Assembly: GCA_026120185.1 (NCBI GenBank)
Contig: JANUWF010001475.1
Span: 434,001 to 498,000, forward strand
Source of the DNA: Voacanga thouarsii
Taxonomy: Eukaryota > Streptophyta > Magnoliopsida > Gentianales > Apocynaceae
Reading direction: 5' to 3'
Length of the DNA stretch: 64,000 nt
The notes under the pieces were generated by a model that was not told the origin of the DNA, ran no database searches, and saw only the letters and a program-made list of their open reading frames with translations. The translations under genes were made by a program, and so were the position numbers. The first letter of the stretch is position 1, and each line of letters begins with the position of its first letter. Below are positions 10,869 through 24,242 of the stretch, one piece after another.

Positions 10869-13491
10869 ATGGGCTTCAAGTTCATCTTCTCGGCAATTTT
10901 CTCGAGTGCAATTCTCTTTTGGCTTGCTAGAACTGAACCCATTGAAGACAAGCAAGCTTTGCTTGATTTTGCAAATAATGTTAATCATTCAAGACCTTTG
11001 AATTGGGATGAAAGGACTTCTGCTTGCAACTTCTGGGTTGGTGTTACATGCAACCATGACAACTCAAGAATCATAGGGGTTCGGTTGCCTGGATTTGGTT
11101 TTCGAGGTTCAATCCCTTCTAACACTCTCAGTCGCTTGTCATCACTTCAGATCTTGAGTCTAAGGTCAAATGGCTTTAGAGGCCCTTTCCCTTCTGATTT
11201 CTTCAAGCTCGGAAACTTGACCGGGTTATATCTCCAAGCCAATAATTTTCAAGGTCCCTTGCCGCACGATTTTTCAGTTTGGAAAACTCTTTCTGTTATT
11301 AATTTCTCGAACAATGCTTTTGATGGGATTATCCCTTCCTCGATTTCCAATTTGACTCATTTGACAGCCTTGAATCTTGCTAATAATTCACTCTCTGGTG
11401 AAATCCCTGATCTCAATTTACCCAGTCTTCAGCTCTTAGATCTTTCCAACAATAAACTCAGTGGAAAAGTGCCTCAATCTCTTAGCAGATTCCCTAGTTC
11501 TGCTTTCTCTGGCAATGAACTTTTTCCTGAAGATTCATCCCCACCATTTCTTCCTCCCAGTGAGCAACCAAAGAAGAAGTCCTCAAAACTTAGTGAACCT
11601 GCAATCCTGGGAATCGTAATTGGTGGTTCTACTCTTGGGTTCATATTAATTGCTATGCTATTGATTCTTTTGTACTCAAATAAGAAACGTGACAATGTGG
11701 CAGCTAAGCAAAAGCCACCAAAAAAAGAAGTATCGATCAAGAAAGAAAAGAAAGCTGGTTCAGGAAGTCAGGATGGAGATAACGGGCTGGTCTTTTTTAA
11801 GGGCTGTAATCTTGCTTTTGACTTGGAAGATTTGTTGAGGGCTTCTGCAGAGGTGCTTGGGAAGGGAACGTTTGGAACAACATACAAAGCAGCATTAGAG
11901 GATGCAACAACAGTTGCAGTGAAGAGACTGAAGGATGTTACCATTGGGAAACGAGAGTTTGAGCTCCAGATGGAGGCTGTTGGAAATGTAAGACATGAAA
12001 ATGTGGCTCCATTAAGGGCATATTACTATTCAAAGGATGAAAAGCTCATGGTGTATGATTACTATGTCCAGGGGAGCGTGTCTCAAATGCTACACGGTAT
12101 GTCATGGAGGGAGTTCTCTTTGTTAGTTTTACTGGTTTACTAATTTGAATGGTTTTGATGTGCTTTTCTCCCCACACTAACTTTTGAGTTGTTTTAAACA
12201 GTTAATGCATCATGCCAAGCCTTTCAGTATTAGTTACTTCTGCCTGATGCTGGGTGATTTCAAATATCATATGTTATAGTTAAATGAAACATAGTATAGT
12301 GACAGATTAACAATTATTGCTTGTATTTGGGCGAAAGGAAAATAGAGCATGATGACTTATTATTGTTATTCTATTTCAATTAATGTCTATCATGAAGAGC
12401 TCATATCATCTATTTCGTTAGTTGGTTTTGTTAGTTGTTACATTCACTGCATTTTCAGAATTAGTATCTGACTTGGTTTTTCATCATAATGCAAATTAGA
12501 TTTTGTTGTAGATCTGTCAAAACAAAAGTTCACAATGAATGCATCTAATTTCCTTTTTGAAGGGCAACAAGAGTTCTGCTTTATAGAAGTCACAACAATT
12601 TTTATAATCTCATTTTAGTTGCTGATGTTCTGTTTTTTTGATAATGATATAGTTTATGATATTGCCTAGTTTAACTGATGATCACTGAATCTCATCTTAC
12701 AGCTGACTCGGCTAAAAATGGCACATTCTTTTTCTGCAATTGTAATGCTTTATTGAGATGATTGCCCAGAACAATTATATTTTCAAATCTTTTCTTAGTT
12801 GCATTTGTCACCTCCTATGGCAGGAAAGAGAGGTGAGAAGCGGATTCCATTAGATTGGGAATCCCGTCTTAGAATTGCAATTGGAGCAGCAAGAGGTATA
12901 GCTCATATTCACATGGAATCTAGTGGGAAGTTTGTCCATGGAAACATAAAGGCCTTAAACATTTTTTTCAACTCTCAACAATATGGTTGTGTATCTGATC
13001 TTGGATTGGCAACACTGGTAACTCCAATAGCCCCACCTGTCATAAGGACAGCAGGATATCGTGCCCCAGAAGTCACTGACAGCCGGAAAGTCTCTCAGGC
13101 ATCAGATGTATATAGCTATGGGGTGCTGCTGCTTGAACTTCTGACTGGAAAATCTCCTATACATGCTACAGGCAGTGAAGAGGTTGTCCACTTGGTGAGA
13201 TGGGTTAACTCTGTTGTTCGTGAGGAGTGGACTGCTGAAGTATTTGATGTAGAGCTTTTGAGATATCCTAATATAGAGGAAGAGATGGTGGAGATGTTGC
13301 GAATTGGGATGACCTGTGTTGCCAGAATGCCAGAGCAGAGACCAAAAATGATCGAGGTAGTGAAAATGGTAGAGGATATAAGAAGGGGCAATACAGGAAA
13401 CCGGACATCTAGCGAAACAAAAACGGAAGAATCAACACCCACCCTCACACCACTGGCGACTGACATAGCTTCATCGTCATTTCCACAATGA
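10869..13491 (+). CDS. LRR receptor-like kinase, probably catalytically inactive
   Basis: Two coding exons, 10869-12096 and 12824-13491, join in phase (G+GA) to give 631 residues. Order: signal peptide (1-22), cysteine-containing LRR N-cap ([12 protein letters not shown]), about five LRRs, a proline-rich juxtamembrane stretch, one membrane helix (about 245-267), a basic stop-transfer segment, and a cytoplasmic kinase domain from about 316. The glycine loop [11 protein letters not shown] and the VAVK lysine (352) are present. HRD is replaced by HGN (448-450) and DFG by DLG (468-470), so phosphotransfer is unlikely. This is the pattern of the LRR-III 'probable inactive receptor kinase' group (At4g23740-like), which act as plasma-membrane signalling scaffolds. 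Length fits the family. Confidence 0.95.
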
Positions 13492-14250
13492 TATCCTGTT
13501 TTCTAGGGAATTAGTTCTTGTGCTATAGAATTTTCCTTTTTTTCAGCTGTTTGGTAGTTTCGAAAGGTTATTCTCATCGTGTTGTTTATCTTCTCTTTGG
13601 TCATGAAATTAGTTCACCAACACGATAGCTAAGGTCAGAAGCATGTCAGTTTCTGAAATTGTTTATTGTTTCTTGGTAAATGTATCCTGACTAGGTTAAA
13701 GAATCCTTCCTATTTTGACCTGCCAAATACTCTTCTGGATTTTGCACTGTGCATGACCATTTGTCATCTCAACCACACAATTTCGAGTTTTACCATTATT
13801 TACAGTGAAATTACAAGATTTGATGTGAATAAGTTCACTTTGCATCTCGACTTAATGATTTTAACCTTTTTCTGTTATTGGTAGGAAAAACAAACAGGGC
13901 CAGAGTAAATAAGCGGTAAAAAGATCAGGATAAACAGGCCGAAGTTAAGTTCCAGTTGGGATACAACTGTAAAGTAATGAAAAAATAATGGAGGCGACAT
14001 GGAACTTGGCCAGAACATGATGCAGTAAAATACAGTTCCACATTAACAAAGCTAGCCACATACACAAGGGATACTCAATCAGCAGACTCGCCCCCCTCGG
14101 TCTGTTCTTATGCTGCTTTTACAACTAGGTCTTATTTCTCTTAGCTCCCTCTGTGCGAATTGGAATATGAAATGGAGAGCGCATAAAACCAGACCAAATA
14201 TTTGTACACACAACTACAAGAATTTGCTAAATATGCTAAAAGGTGCAGTT
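13492..14250. other. 3' region of the receptor kinase gene and spacer
   Basis: T-rich sequence after the stop at 13491 is the likely 3' UTR. Open frames here are short and unrelated to known families. Confidence 0.5.
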
Positions 14251-14761
14251 AGTCTTTAGGACAAGTTGCAATGGTACAGAAAACAAGTCAAGCAAGGGAC
14301 GAGCAAAATCTGGCTAAACACCAAGTAATATTGACCAACAAAATGAGGAAGGTTACAAAGACTAATTTGAAAGGGCAGAATGTTTATACAGCATTCTTTG
14401 ATAACAACGCAATCATAAAGTTGAGCATAACTCCATCTGATGATGATTATGATTGCAAACTCACCAAGCAAGATGAATGATGACGTCATAAGAAGAGCGA
14501 CCAGGAACAAAGATGCTAATCTACCAACAAATTTAAACAATCTTCTTATTGTCAATATCTTCAGATTATCAGTATTCACAAATATTACATTTATCCAAAA
14601 GTCTTCTCTTTCTAAGGATAACAAGGTTTGGCAAATCCATAGTCAGTAGGGAATCAGCCGCTGAATATCACCTCAGCAATGATTAAAGAATTAGTCACCT
14701 CTATATACCAAAATAACACAGAGCTATAATCGCAAAGCGGCAAGTTGCCCCAACAATTCAA

Positions 14762-16901
14762 CTATGCAGCTAGTTTCTGCAGAATTCTTGTTTTAACCCC
14801 TCCTGAAATTTGGAACAACAAAAATTGTCAGGATACATTCAACACACAACATGGTCAAAATAATACAAAAGTGCAAATATGTGGCAGGTTCAATATCTCA
14901 AAGTATTAGCACCTACCTTCAACTTCCTCAAATTGAACTTCCTTCACCAGGTCTGCAGCTGCATTGTACGTGAACCTGGAAAATCAAACAAAAATTAGTG
15001 AAGCAATTTTAAGATAGATAATGCTTGTCATTGCAGCATCTCTCTCTCTCTCACACACGCTCGCACATCAAACTAACCAAAAAAAATTTGCAAAATTTCA
15101 ACATCGTATGAACTAACAATTATATTCAAGAATATCTATGGCCTATGAAGCACTATGTATTTTTTTTTAATTTTATTTTATTATTATTATTTTGGCGGGG
15201 GGGGGTGATCTTTCTGGATTAATTCCAGCAAAGCCTACATATCTGCGGCAGTTTGATAATGCTAATGGGATTCTTCCTAACAGTAGATAAAGAAAAAGAG
15301 TAGCAAGAAGCTACTTTAATATATTTTCACTGCACAACAAAGTCCTAAACTATATGGCAAAATAATTGTATAAACTGATCGCGCAATTTTAAGAAATTAA
15401 TAGGTAGTTATCAGAAAAGTTAAGTACAGCAAAACATGTAAATAAATTATGATGACAGGATAACCTCATTACCTATTAGAGTGAAGCACATCAAGTTCAT
15501 AATCAGATGCACTCTTTGTAGCATCTACTAGGGCATTCACAATCTCGGTCTTCCGAGTACTGGCCATAAGAACATCATACTCTGTTGGTATAATTACAGC
15601 TAAAAAGTTATCACCCAGTTCACTCAAACAAACCTTTTCAACAGCTGCTAGAGCAATCCGCCTTTTAAGTGCATCAGTTTCTGGGTCGATAATGTAAATG
15701 GCAAAATCAGTGATCAAAAGAATACGCCGCTTCATCTTCCCTGAACCAGTAAATTTTAAAACTTTATCGGCAAAGAGAACTGTTTTGTCTCCTGTAACAC
15801 AGAAAATTTTACAAAAAAGTAGTAAGAAAAGCAAAAATATGCTCTTTACAAATTTATACCCCCGAAAGAAAATAATAACACATGCCACAAAATTTGCAAC
15901 CTGATTATCCCATTCAGAGTCCCCAAGGGAAAGGTAAGATATGGCATATCAAGAAATATCACACTCTAGCAAGAGCACTTCAAGAACAAGATATATTATA
16001 CCTTATACTGAGTAAACCAAGGAGTTACAAAAAAAGAAAAGTCACAGCACAACAAACCAAATCCTCAAAAATCAGGAAGAACATTTTGTCTTAAGATTCT
16101 CAACTGCCCCATTTTACACACCTTCAAAGTCCAAATCATATTGCAATTCTAATCTGCAATTGAGAGGTGCAAAATGAAACTTACATCGGAAAAGCATGAA
16201 ACTTAGGAGTAAAGAAGACCAGACATCTCAACCAAAGGTTCAAACAAGGAATAGATTAATAAAAAAAAAAAAAAAAATTGAACTTGGGTTTTAATTGGAG
16301 AACATAACTAGCTACACAAGCACATTCTGCAACGCAAAAAGTATAGTGAATTCGCACTCTATCCAAGTAAGACCCTTCGAATTCCTGTATCTCAGTACGT
16401 GGACATACTAACCAAGTGATTCTAGCATAACAAATCTGGGCAATCAAAAATTGTAAAAACATGTATTACATTCGAAAATTAATTGGGTGGGCTTAGAAAC
16501 TCCAACTGGATCAAGGGCCTCTACTCCTCCTCCATGTCACCATCTACGTAGAGGACAAAGATCACCCACAAACCAATTCAACGATTCATTCCGGAACATT
16601 TCTAATCAAATAAATCACAGATTGTTCAAAATCGACTAACACAAAAGAAACCAGATTAATATACCAAATCAAGACACACGTGCAAGGCCTCACCTTGTTT
16701 GTTGAGAATCTTCAAGATGTAGGGTCTTGAAGGCACGTTGATATAATCTTTTCCAAGAGAGGCATCTTTCTGGGTTCTGCTTTCCAGATCAATATCCTGG
16801 GTTTCAGGGGAGGCGTTATCTTCGTTTTGGTCGTCGAGTTCATCGTCGTAACGAACTGGTAGTTCTTTCTCGACTCGCCCCCTTGAATAAAAGCGTGACA
16901 T
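14762..16901 (-). CDS. Small myosin-I tail homology (TH1) domain protein
   Basis: Four exons on the minus strand: 16901-16694, 15791-15473, 14975-14917 and 14802-14762. All junctions are GT..AG and the frame is kept, giving 208 residues (627 nt with the TAG stop). The N-terminus is charged and probably disordered (VRYDDELDDQNED). From about residue 60 the protein matches the core of a myosin class I TH1 domain: KILNKQG, VLKFTGSGKMKRRILLITD, AIYIIDPETDALKRRI, then EYDVLMASTRKTEIV. TH1 domains bind acidic membrane lipids. Plants lack class I myosins but have short stand-alone TH1 proteins of this size; their role is poorly known. The 3' UTR probably extends to about 14280. Confidence 0.9.
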
Positions 16902-17150
16902 TTTAGTCTAGTGGCGAGCCGGCGGGTATGGACGAGGATCCTCCGCCGGAAGCGGTGGTCTATGCTTATTAGGGGAAAAATATTTGGGCGACTGGTCTGG
17001 CGTGCATAGGGTGAGGGTGGCAACCGCGCACCGCTCGGATCGTATGGACCCAGCTGTAGTGATTGCAGTTGATCAAGTGTTTCGAACAAATTTCCTTTTA
17101 ATCTCTAAAAATAAAAGAACAATTGCCGTCATGTGTTGATAATAAATTTG

Positions 17151-18007
17151 TTAGAAAATTAGTCGATTTTATCTCTAAACTATTTTAATTTAATCATTTT
17201 GATTCTAAAATTTATTTTTAAATTATTTTTTTTACTAATTTAATTTTTTTAAATAATTTTCTAACTAATTTCTATCGACCTTCATATTTTTTTTTAAAAA
17301 AAACAAAAATCCTCCTTTTCCCTCCAAAGCACATTTGATCACGTGAGAGGGGTTTCATATTTTCATTTTCAATTTTCTCCATAAATCTTCAGAAAATGAT
17401 TACAAACCTGACGGGTTATCAAGACTCTCCAATTCCATCGCTGTTGGAGTGGTAGGATTGGCATTCCTACGTTATGTGGTCATTATTCACCTCGGCATTT
17501 CTTCAGATAATGTCCTTCTTGATTCTAATTATAACCCTTTAGTTGTTGAAGTGGAGATATCAAAATTCCTAGCCAGAGGGATGGCTTGTTGCTGGCTCAT
17601 TTGGATATATTCTCATAGATAATTCCTTATTCTTGCTTTTCTATAAATTTACTTTCTGAGATCTTTGCATTTTTTAATACCTAAATATTCTTTTTTTACT
17701 TCTGAACATAATATGCATATACAATATAAGTTTTAAGACCTGTAAATGTTTACAGTTATGGAGTTGTGTTACTTGAAAATATGAAGCTCCCTCACGTGAC
17801 CAAATGTGTTTTGGAGGAAAAGAAGTGAATTTTTATTTTTACTCTTAAAAAATTGAAGGTCGATAAAAATAAGTTGAAAAACAACTTAGAATTACGAAAT
17901 TGGCAAAATGAAAAGAGTTTAGAGATGAAAAAAATCGAGAAACAAACATTAAAAACAAAATGGTCAAATTAAAATAGTTTGGGGACAAAATTAGTAAATT
18001 TTTCTAA
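17151..18007. mobile_element. Fold-back (MULE-like) element with long terminal inverted repeats
   Basis: About 190-200 bp at the left (17151-17345) is an imperfect inverted copy of the right end (17792-18007). Shared blocks include CTAAACTATTTTAATTT, CTATCGACCTTCA versus its complement, and ACACATTTG.TCACGTGAG at the inner edges. The ends begin TTAGAAAA. Long inverted repeats around a unique gene-derived loop are the form of Pack-MULE elements. I could not find a clean 9-bp target duplication, so the superfamily is a guess. Confidence 0.72.
17422..17785 (+). pseudogene. LRR receptor kinase gene fragment (PXC3/At2g41820-like) in the loop
   Basis: Plus-strand translation gives SIAVGVVGLAFL, then IIHLGISSDNVLLDSN, NPLVVEVEISKFL and VAGSFGYI. 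This follows the catalytic and activation segments of the LRR-kinase group typified by At2g41820, in which HLDISSxNVLLD replaces the usual HRD motif. The aspartate of HLD is glycine here. The stretch before VAGSFGYI is shortened. A second exon piece, YGVVLLEN, starts at 17756 after an apparent TTTACAG acceptor, so an intron was carried along. It stops abruptly at the right inverted repeat. A captured, non-functional fragment. The family call is from memory of the motif. Confidence 0.78.
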
Positions 18008-18156
18008 AATTTAAAAATGTATACAATATTATGAAATTTAAATAAATAATATGTGCATTTTATGGCAATAATATTTATTTTAAATATTTAAAAATATAGA
18101 TATTAATGTTTAAATGTGAATAAAGGAAGAACTTAATATAAAATATAAACAATTAT

Positions 18157-18362
18157 GGTATAAGTGGATAAGAATTGAATTAAGATAAATTTATTTAAGT
18201 ATAATAAAGATTACTAAATATATGGTGTTAAGGTAGAATCTGAGTGGCATCAAATAAATAATATGATGTGTTGTAATTATATAATAATTTTTAAAAATAA
18301 AAATTATTTAAACTATAATTATTTTAAATTAAGATGAATTGATATAAATTTTAATCCACTTA
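18157..18362. mobile_element. Short MITE (TATAAGTGGAT ends)
   Basis: It opens with TATAAGTGGATAAGAATTGAA and closes with TTTTAATCCACTTATA, mutually inverted. About 206 bp, no coding capacity. The termini suggest a PIF/Harbinger or similar non-autonomous element; a target duplication is not certain. Confidence 0.55.
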
Positions 18363-19603
18363 TACACTAGATTGTGAAAAATGTATATTCTTCTTCATAT
18401 GCTAAAAATCTCCAATGGCACATTTAATAAAATTAAAGTCAGAAGATTGAAAATTGAAAATTGAATATTTAAATATTAAATTTTAAAAATTAAAATTTGA
18501 AAATTGAGTCTGAATTTGAAGTTTAAATTAATTATAATTATTTTTATACTATATTTTATTACAATTTACATTAAAAATAAATGAATATTAATAATTAGAT
18601 GAGTATTTAATATACTCAGACTTTAAATTTAAATAGTTTTCAATTCATTTAAAATTTATAATATAATTTCAGTATGTCTTAATCAATTAAGTGATAATAA
18701 AAATTTATTATCAAACACACTTAATTAACTAAATATTTAATATTAACTATTATAGAAATACTTAATAAAATAAGTATTTAATTTATTTAATTTTAAGCAT
18801 AGAATTGAGTTAGGTCCCAAATTTGACACTCATCAAAGGCATGTCCATTCATTCTCTCTTCCCCTTATAATAATAGCGAATAAATTTTGTTAAATGAAAA
18901 ATTATTTGAATAAGTAGAAAAGAAAAATGTACAATAATCACTTTTCTTTACGTAATAAAAATCAGCTTAGCAGGTCTCATTTTTTTTTCTGCAATATTCT
19001 TGGAAAAACAAAAGAAATGAAAAAAAAAAAAGCACTCTTTTTCCACTTTTTTTTTAAATTTTTATCTCTCCTTTTCCTCCCAAGGAAATACAAATCAAGA
19101 AGAAGCAAAAGCAACCAAATGCAACCATTGCTAACTCATAACTCCACTATGTCCCTCATCTACATCGGGCTGCTTTTTTATTTTTTGTGATTCTTTTTCA
19201 ATGAAAAATAAGGAAAATAAAATGAAATATTAGAAAGATTTAAAAAAATGAAAAAGGGTGAGATATTTTTATCTTTTAATGAATTTTGAGAAATAATCAT
19301 TAATAAATTAATTTTTAGCTAAAATATACTAAACTCTTTGTATTCTCAAACATAACAGGGATAAACAGTAAAAACACACACACACACACATTACACTAAT
19401 AAGTGAAAACGGATTTCTTCCCTCACATTTTGTCACCAAGTTTTGAATAGTGATGAAGTGCACATTTTTTAATTGATGGGCTAAAAAGCTAATATACCAA
19501 AGTTAAAGGGGTAAATTGCAACAATCTTTTTCAATTTTGAACTTCACCCGGACCCAATCTTCAAAGCCACGAGTCCACAAGTGATCAATACGTCAATTAG
19601 ATA

Positions 19604-19918
19604 CTCCATCCGACTCTATTTATTGGTCACACTTAATTACTTCATACAATTTAAAAAAATTAATTACTCTTAAATTCATACAACTTTATTTATACATTTC
19701 AAAAGTATCATTAGATTTAATGTTCTCCATAACTATTTTCTTAATTTATTTACTCAATTCTCTCTTTAAAGCTATTACATTTTCATTTTTTAAAACTATT
19801 TAATATAAGGGTATAGTAATAAAATTAATATTAATGACACTTAAAATTTTTCAATGTGACAGATAAAAAGAGATACTAAAATTTTTTATTTATGACAAAT
19901 AAATAGGGACGAAGGAAG
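19604..19918. mobile_element. Mariner-type (Stowaway-like) MITE
   Basis: Starts CTCCATCCGACTCTATTTATTGG and ends AAATAGGGACGAAGGAAG, mutually inverted, with TA on both sides. 315 bp, non-coding. Confidence 0.8.
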
Positions 19919-20481
19919 TATAAATAAAAAGTATTAAAAAAAGAATTGCAAAATTGCAAACCCACCGGAGGCTGCACGTTAGCTCAACCAGTTGCCTGTG
20001 CACTGTATCCAAACCCACACAGTCAATCCCCTCTCAGTCCGTATTAAATATTTATTTAAATTCACACTAAAATAAAATATTTATAGTGTACTTGAACAGT
20101 GTACTTAAAATTTTAATTTTTATAAAAATATTTTAAGCTTTACCTTTTACCGTTTAATTTTTTTTTAAAAATTATAATATTATTTTGTAATATATTTTTT
20201 TATATAACTCATCTTTTAACATTAAATTTTTTGTATTAAAATAAATTTACTTAAATGTAATAAAAATTATTAAACATGTAAAATTAAATTTAAAAATAGA
20301 AAATATAATATATTATAAATATATAATTTTTAAAAAAATTATAATTTTTTAAATTAATACTATTTTAAATTAAAATAATTTTAGAATAAAATCAATACAT
20401 CCACACCCTTAAATTAGGAGGTGAGTTTAAGTGGATTTGAATTGATTTGAGATGAATTTTGTAAAAATTTGTTAAATAATA

Positions 20482-20933
20482 CTCTCTTCGTTCTAATTAA
20501 AATGACACTGAATAACTTGACACGATATTTTATATAAAAATAAATGTTAGAATATAATAGTACTACATCCATTTCACAATATATATGGTTTCATAAAATT
20601 CTATAAAAAATTATTACTTTTTTTCATCTCTATCTCTCACTGCAATCTCTCTCTTTTTATTAATTATGATTCAATTCTCTCTAATTAGTAAAATAGATAA
20701 AGACTTAATTAGAGATATTTTTGAAAATTTAGTTTTAAAATTGTTTGAAATTAATGAATCATTAATTATTGTATATAAATTTAAAACGATTTATATTGTG
20801 AAATAGATATAATAATAGACTATATTGATTATCAAATATATAATATATTAAAAACTTTCTTTTTAAAAAAATTATCAAATTTTAGGAATAACTCAAAATA
20901 ATAAATACGTCAATTTAATTAAGATGAAAGGAG
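20482..20933. mobile_element. Mariner-type MITE interrupted by a second MITE
   Basis: Outer ends CTCTCTTCGTTCTAATTAA and TTAATTAAGATGAAAGGAG are inverted and TA-flanked. It is split by another element of the same class at about 20563-20812. Confidence 0.75.
20563..20812. mobile_element. Inner MITE nested in the 20482-20933 element
   Basis: Starts CTACATCCATTTCACAATATA and ends with the inverted TATATTGTGAAATAGAT. About 250 bp. Its insertion postdates the outer element. Confidence 0.7.
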
Positions 20934-21089
20934 TATGCAAAGTCGGATAGAGTTTAAAAAAAGAAAATATAATATGTTGTGAATAAAAGATAATTTTAAA
21001 AAAATTACATAAAACAATATATTCAAATTAAAATAAAATTTAAAAATTCCAAAATAGCGCTGGCTTTCGGCGGAAACCTGAAATCTGTT

Positions 21090-21115
21090 CCCTCCACGTG
21101 GGGCCCACGTTTCGG
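21090..21115. promoter_or_regulatory. G-box and site II-like motifs upstream of the E2 gene
   Basis: CACGTG at 21095-21100 is directly followed by GGGCCCACG. CACGTG is the bZIP/bHLH G-box and GGGCCCA is a TCP-type site II element typical of housekeeping promoters. They lie about 240 bp upstream of the leader intron of the E2 gene. Confidence 0.5.
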
Positions 21116-21645
21116 CCCCTCGGAAGGAATTAACCCAATCAGGAAACCCATGCAATAAATAGGAAAAATAAAAAAATGCCTTTTGTGGAGGAGAGGAGGA
21201 TATGCGAACTTCGCTGTTTTCGTCTCGGAATCAACATTTCCTCTTGGACGACGTATTCTGTTCTTCGTGATCTCTATCCTCTCGATCGGAAATCGTATTC
21301 TGAAGCGGTTACTGATCGACAGGCGCAGCCAGGGAATCCATAATCTTACAGGTATGCTCTCCATTATTTCCTGGCTGATTACGTTATGCGGGTAATATTT
21401 TGTATTTCCCCAAGTTTAACAGTAGTCGAATTGGGTCAATTATACCGGTTAAAAGTGGGTTTAGGTTACCTGCCAGATACAGACGGCGGGATAATTATGA
21501 GTTCTATTTGCATATAGAATTTTGAATGGGTTAGGTGATTTTTAATAGTACATGTGGCCGGAAAAACCATGATAATTTTGTAACTGTATATTGAGATGGA
21601 TCTGAGTGCGGGAGTTGTGGTTGAAATCTGCAGGGAGGAGTGGCC

Positions 21646-23480
<1,835 letters not shown>

Positions 23481-24242
23481 GTTGGTATGTCCAAGAGGAA
23501 GACCATTTATTTCATAATACTCTGCTCTGTGTATTGTCTGTGCAAATTGGTTTGACGTTGTCTTCAAATCTTAAAGTGGGCAGAGGTGTGTAAGGCATGC
23601 CTTATAAAAAGATGGTAGGAAATGGAACAGGTGGAATTGTTGTAAAAGTGGGCTGTAGAATCTGCCTTTTAATGTTTGTAACTTGAATATTTAAATTAAT
23701 TACTGATTGCCTTCTCCTTTGATGCTATAAGATTGGTTCAAATGCATATGAGTTTAAAAAAAAAAAAAAGCATCCTATAAAGGCAATATTTAGATGTCTT
23801 ACATTTCGAATATGCTTACATTGTATGCTAGATTATCATGTCCAATAAAGGTAGGCTAGATTAAAGAAGTTGTGGTTGCCACCTAATAGCTTTGATAAAT
23901 ATCATGGTGGGTACAGCAGACCTTGACATGGATTAGATGCTTTCATGTGAAACCGGAGTTTTATTCTTTCTAAGATAATAAAATGTTAGTTGGTGATTAG
24001 CACTAGATTCAGATTTCAAGCATGAGTAGAGCCTAGAAGAACTTTTAGAACTTCCTTATAGGGTTCAATACATGTTCAAATGAATTAGTTCTTCTGGGAA
24101 TTCAACTCTTTGGATGATCCAGCTTTTATGAGGCCCTTTATAAGTAAAACCTTTCCTTCAGGATAATGCTGTTTACTATTGGTTCCATCAGATCACTGCT
24201 TTCATATGTAAAAGCTGAGTTAGCAGTTTCAAAAATTTTCTT

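Larger units (their letters stand above)
18363..21060. other. AT-rich intergenic DNA with MITEs
   Basis: No gene is seen. It holds a (CA)n run near 19374-19390, the MITE at 19604-19918, and a nested MITE pair at 20482-20933. The 18927-19190 open frame is low-complexity K/S/F-rich and not credible. Confidence 0.6.

Noticed and set aside
11474..11740. Minus-strand ORF within the receptor kinase gene
   Set aside because: Antisense shadow of the membrane and juxtamembrane coding region.
18927..19190. 87-aa plus-strand frame
   Set aside because: Low-complexity Lys/Phe/Ser composition in AT-rich DNA with no motif; chance frame.
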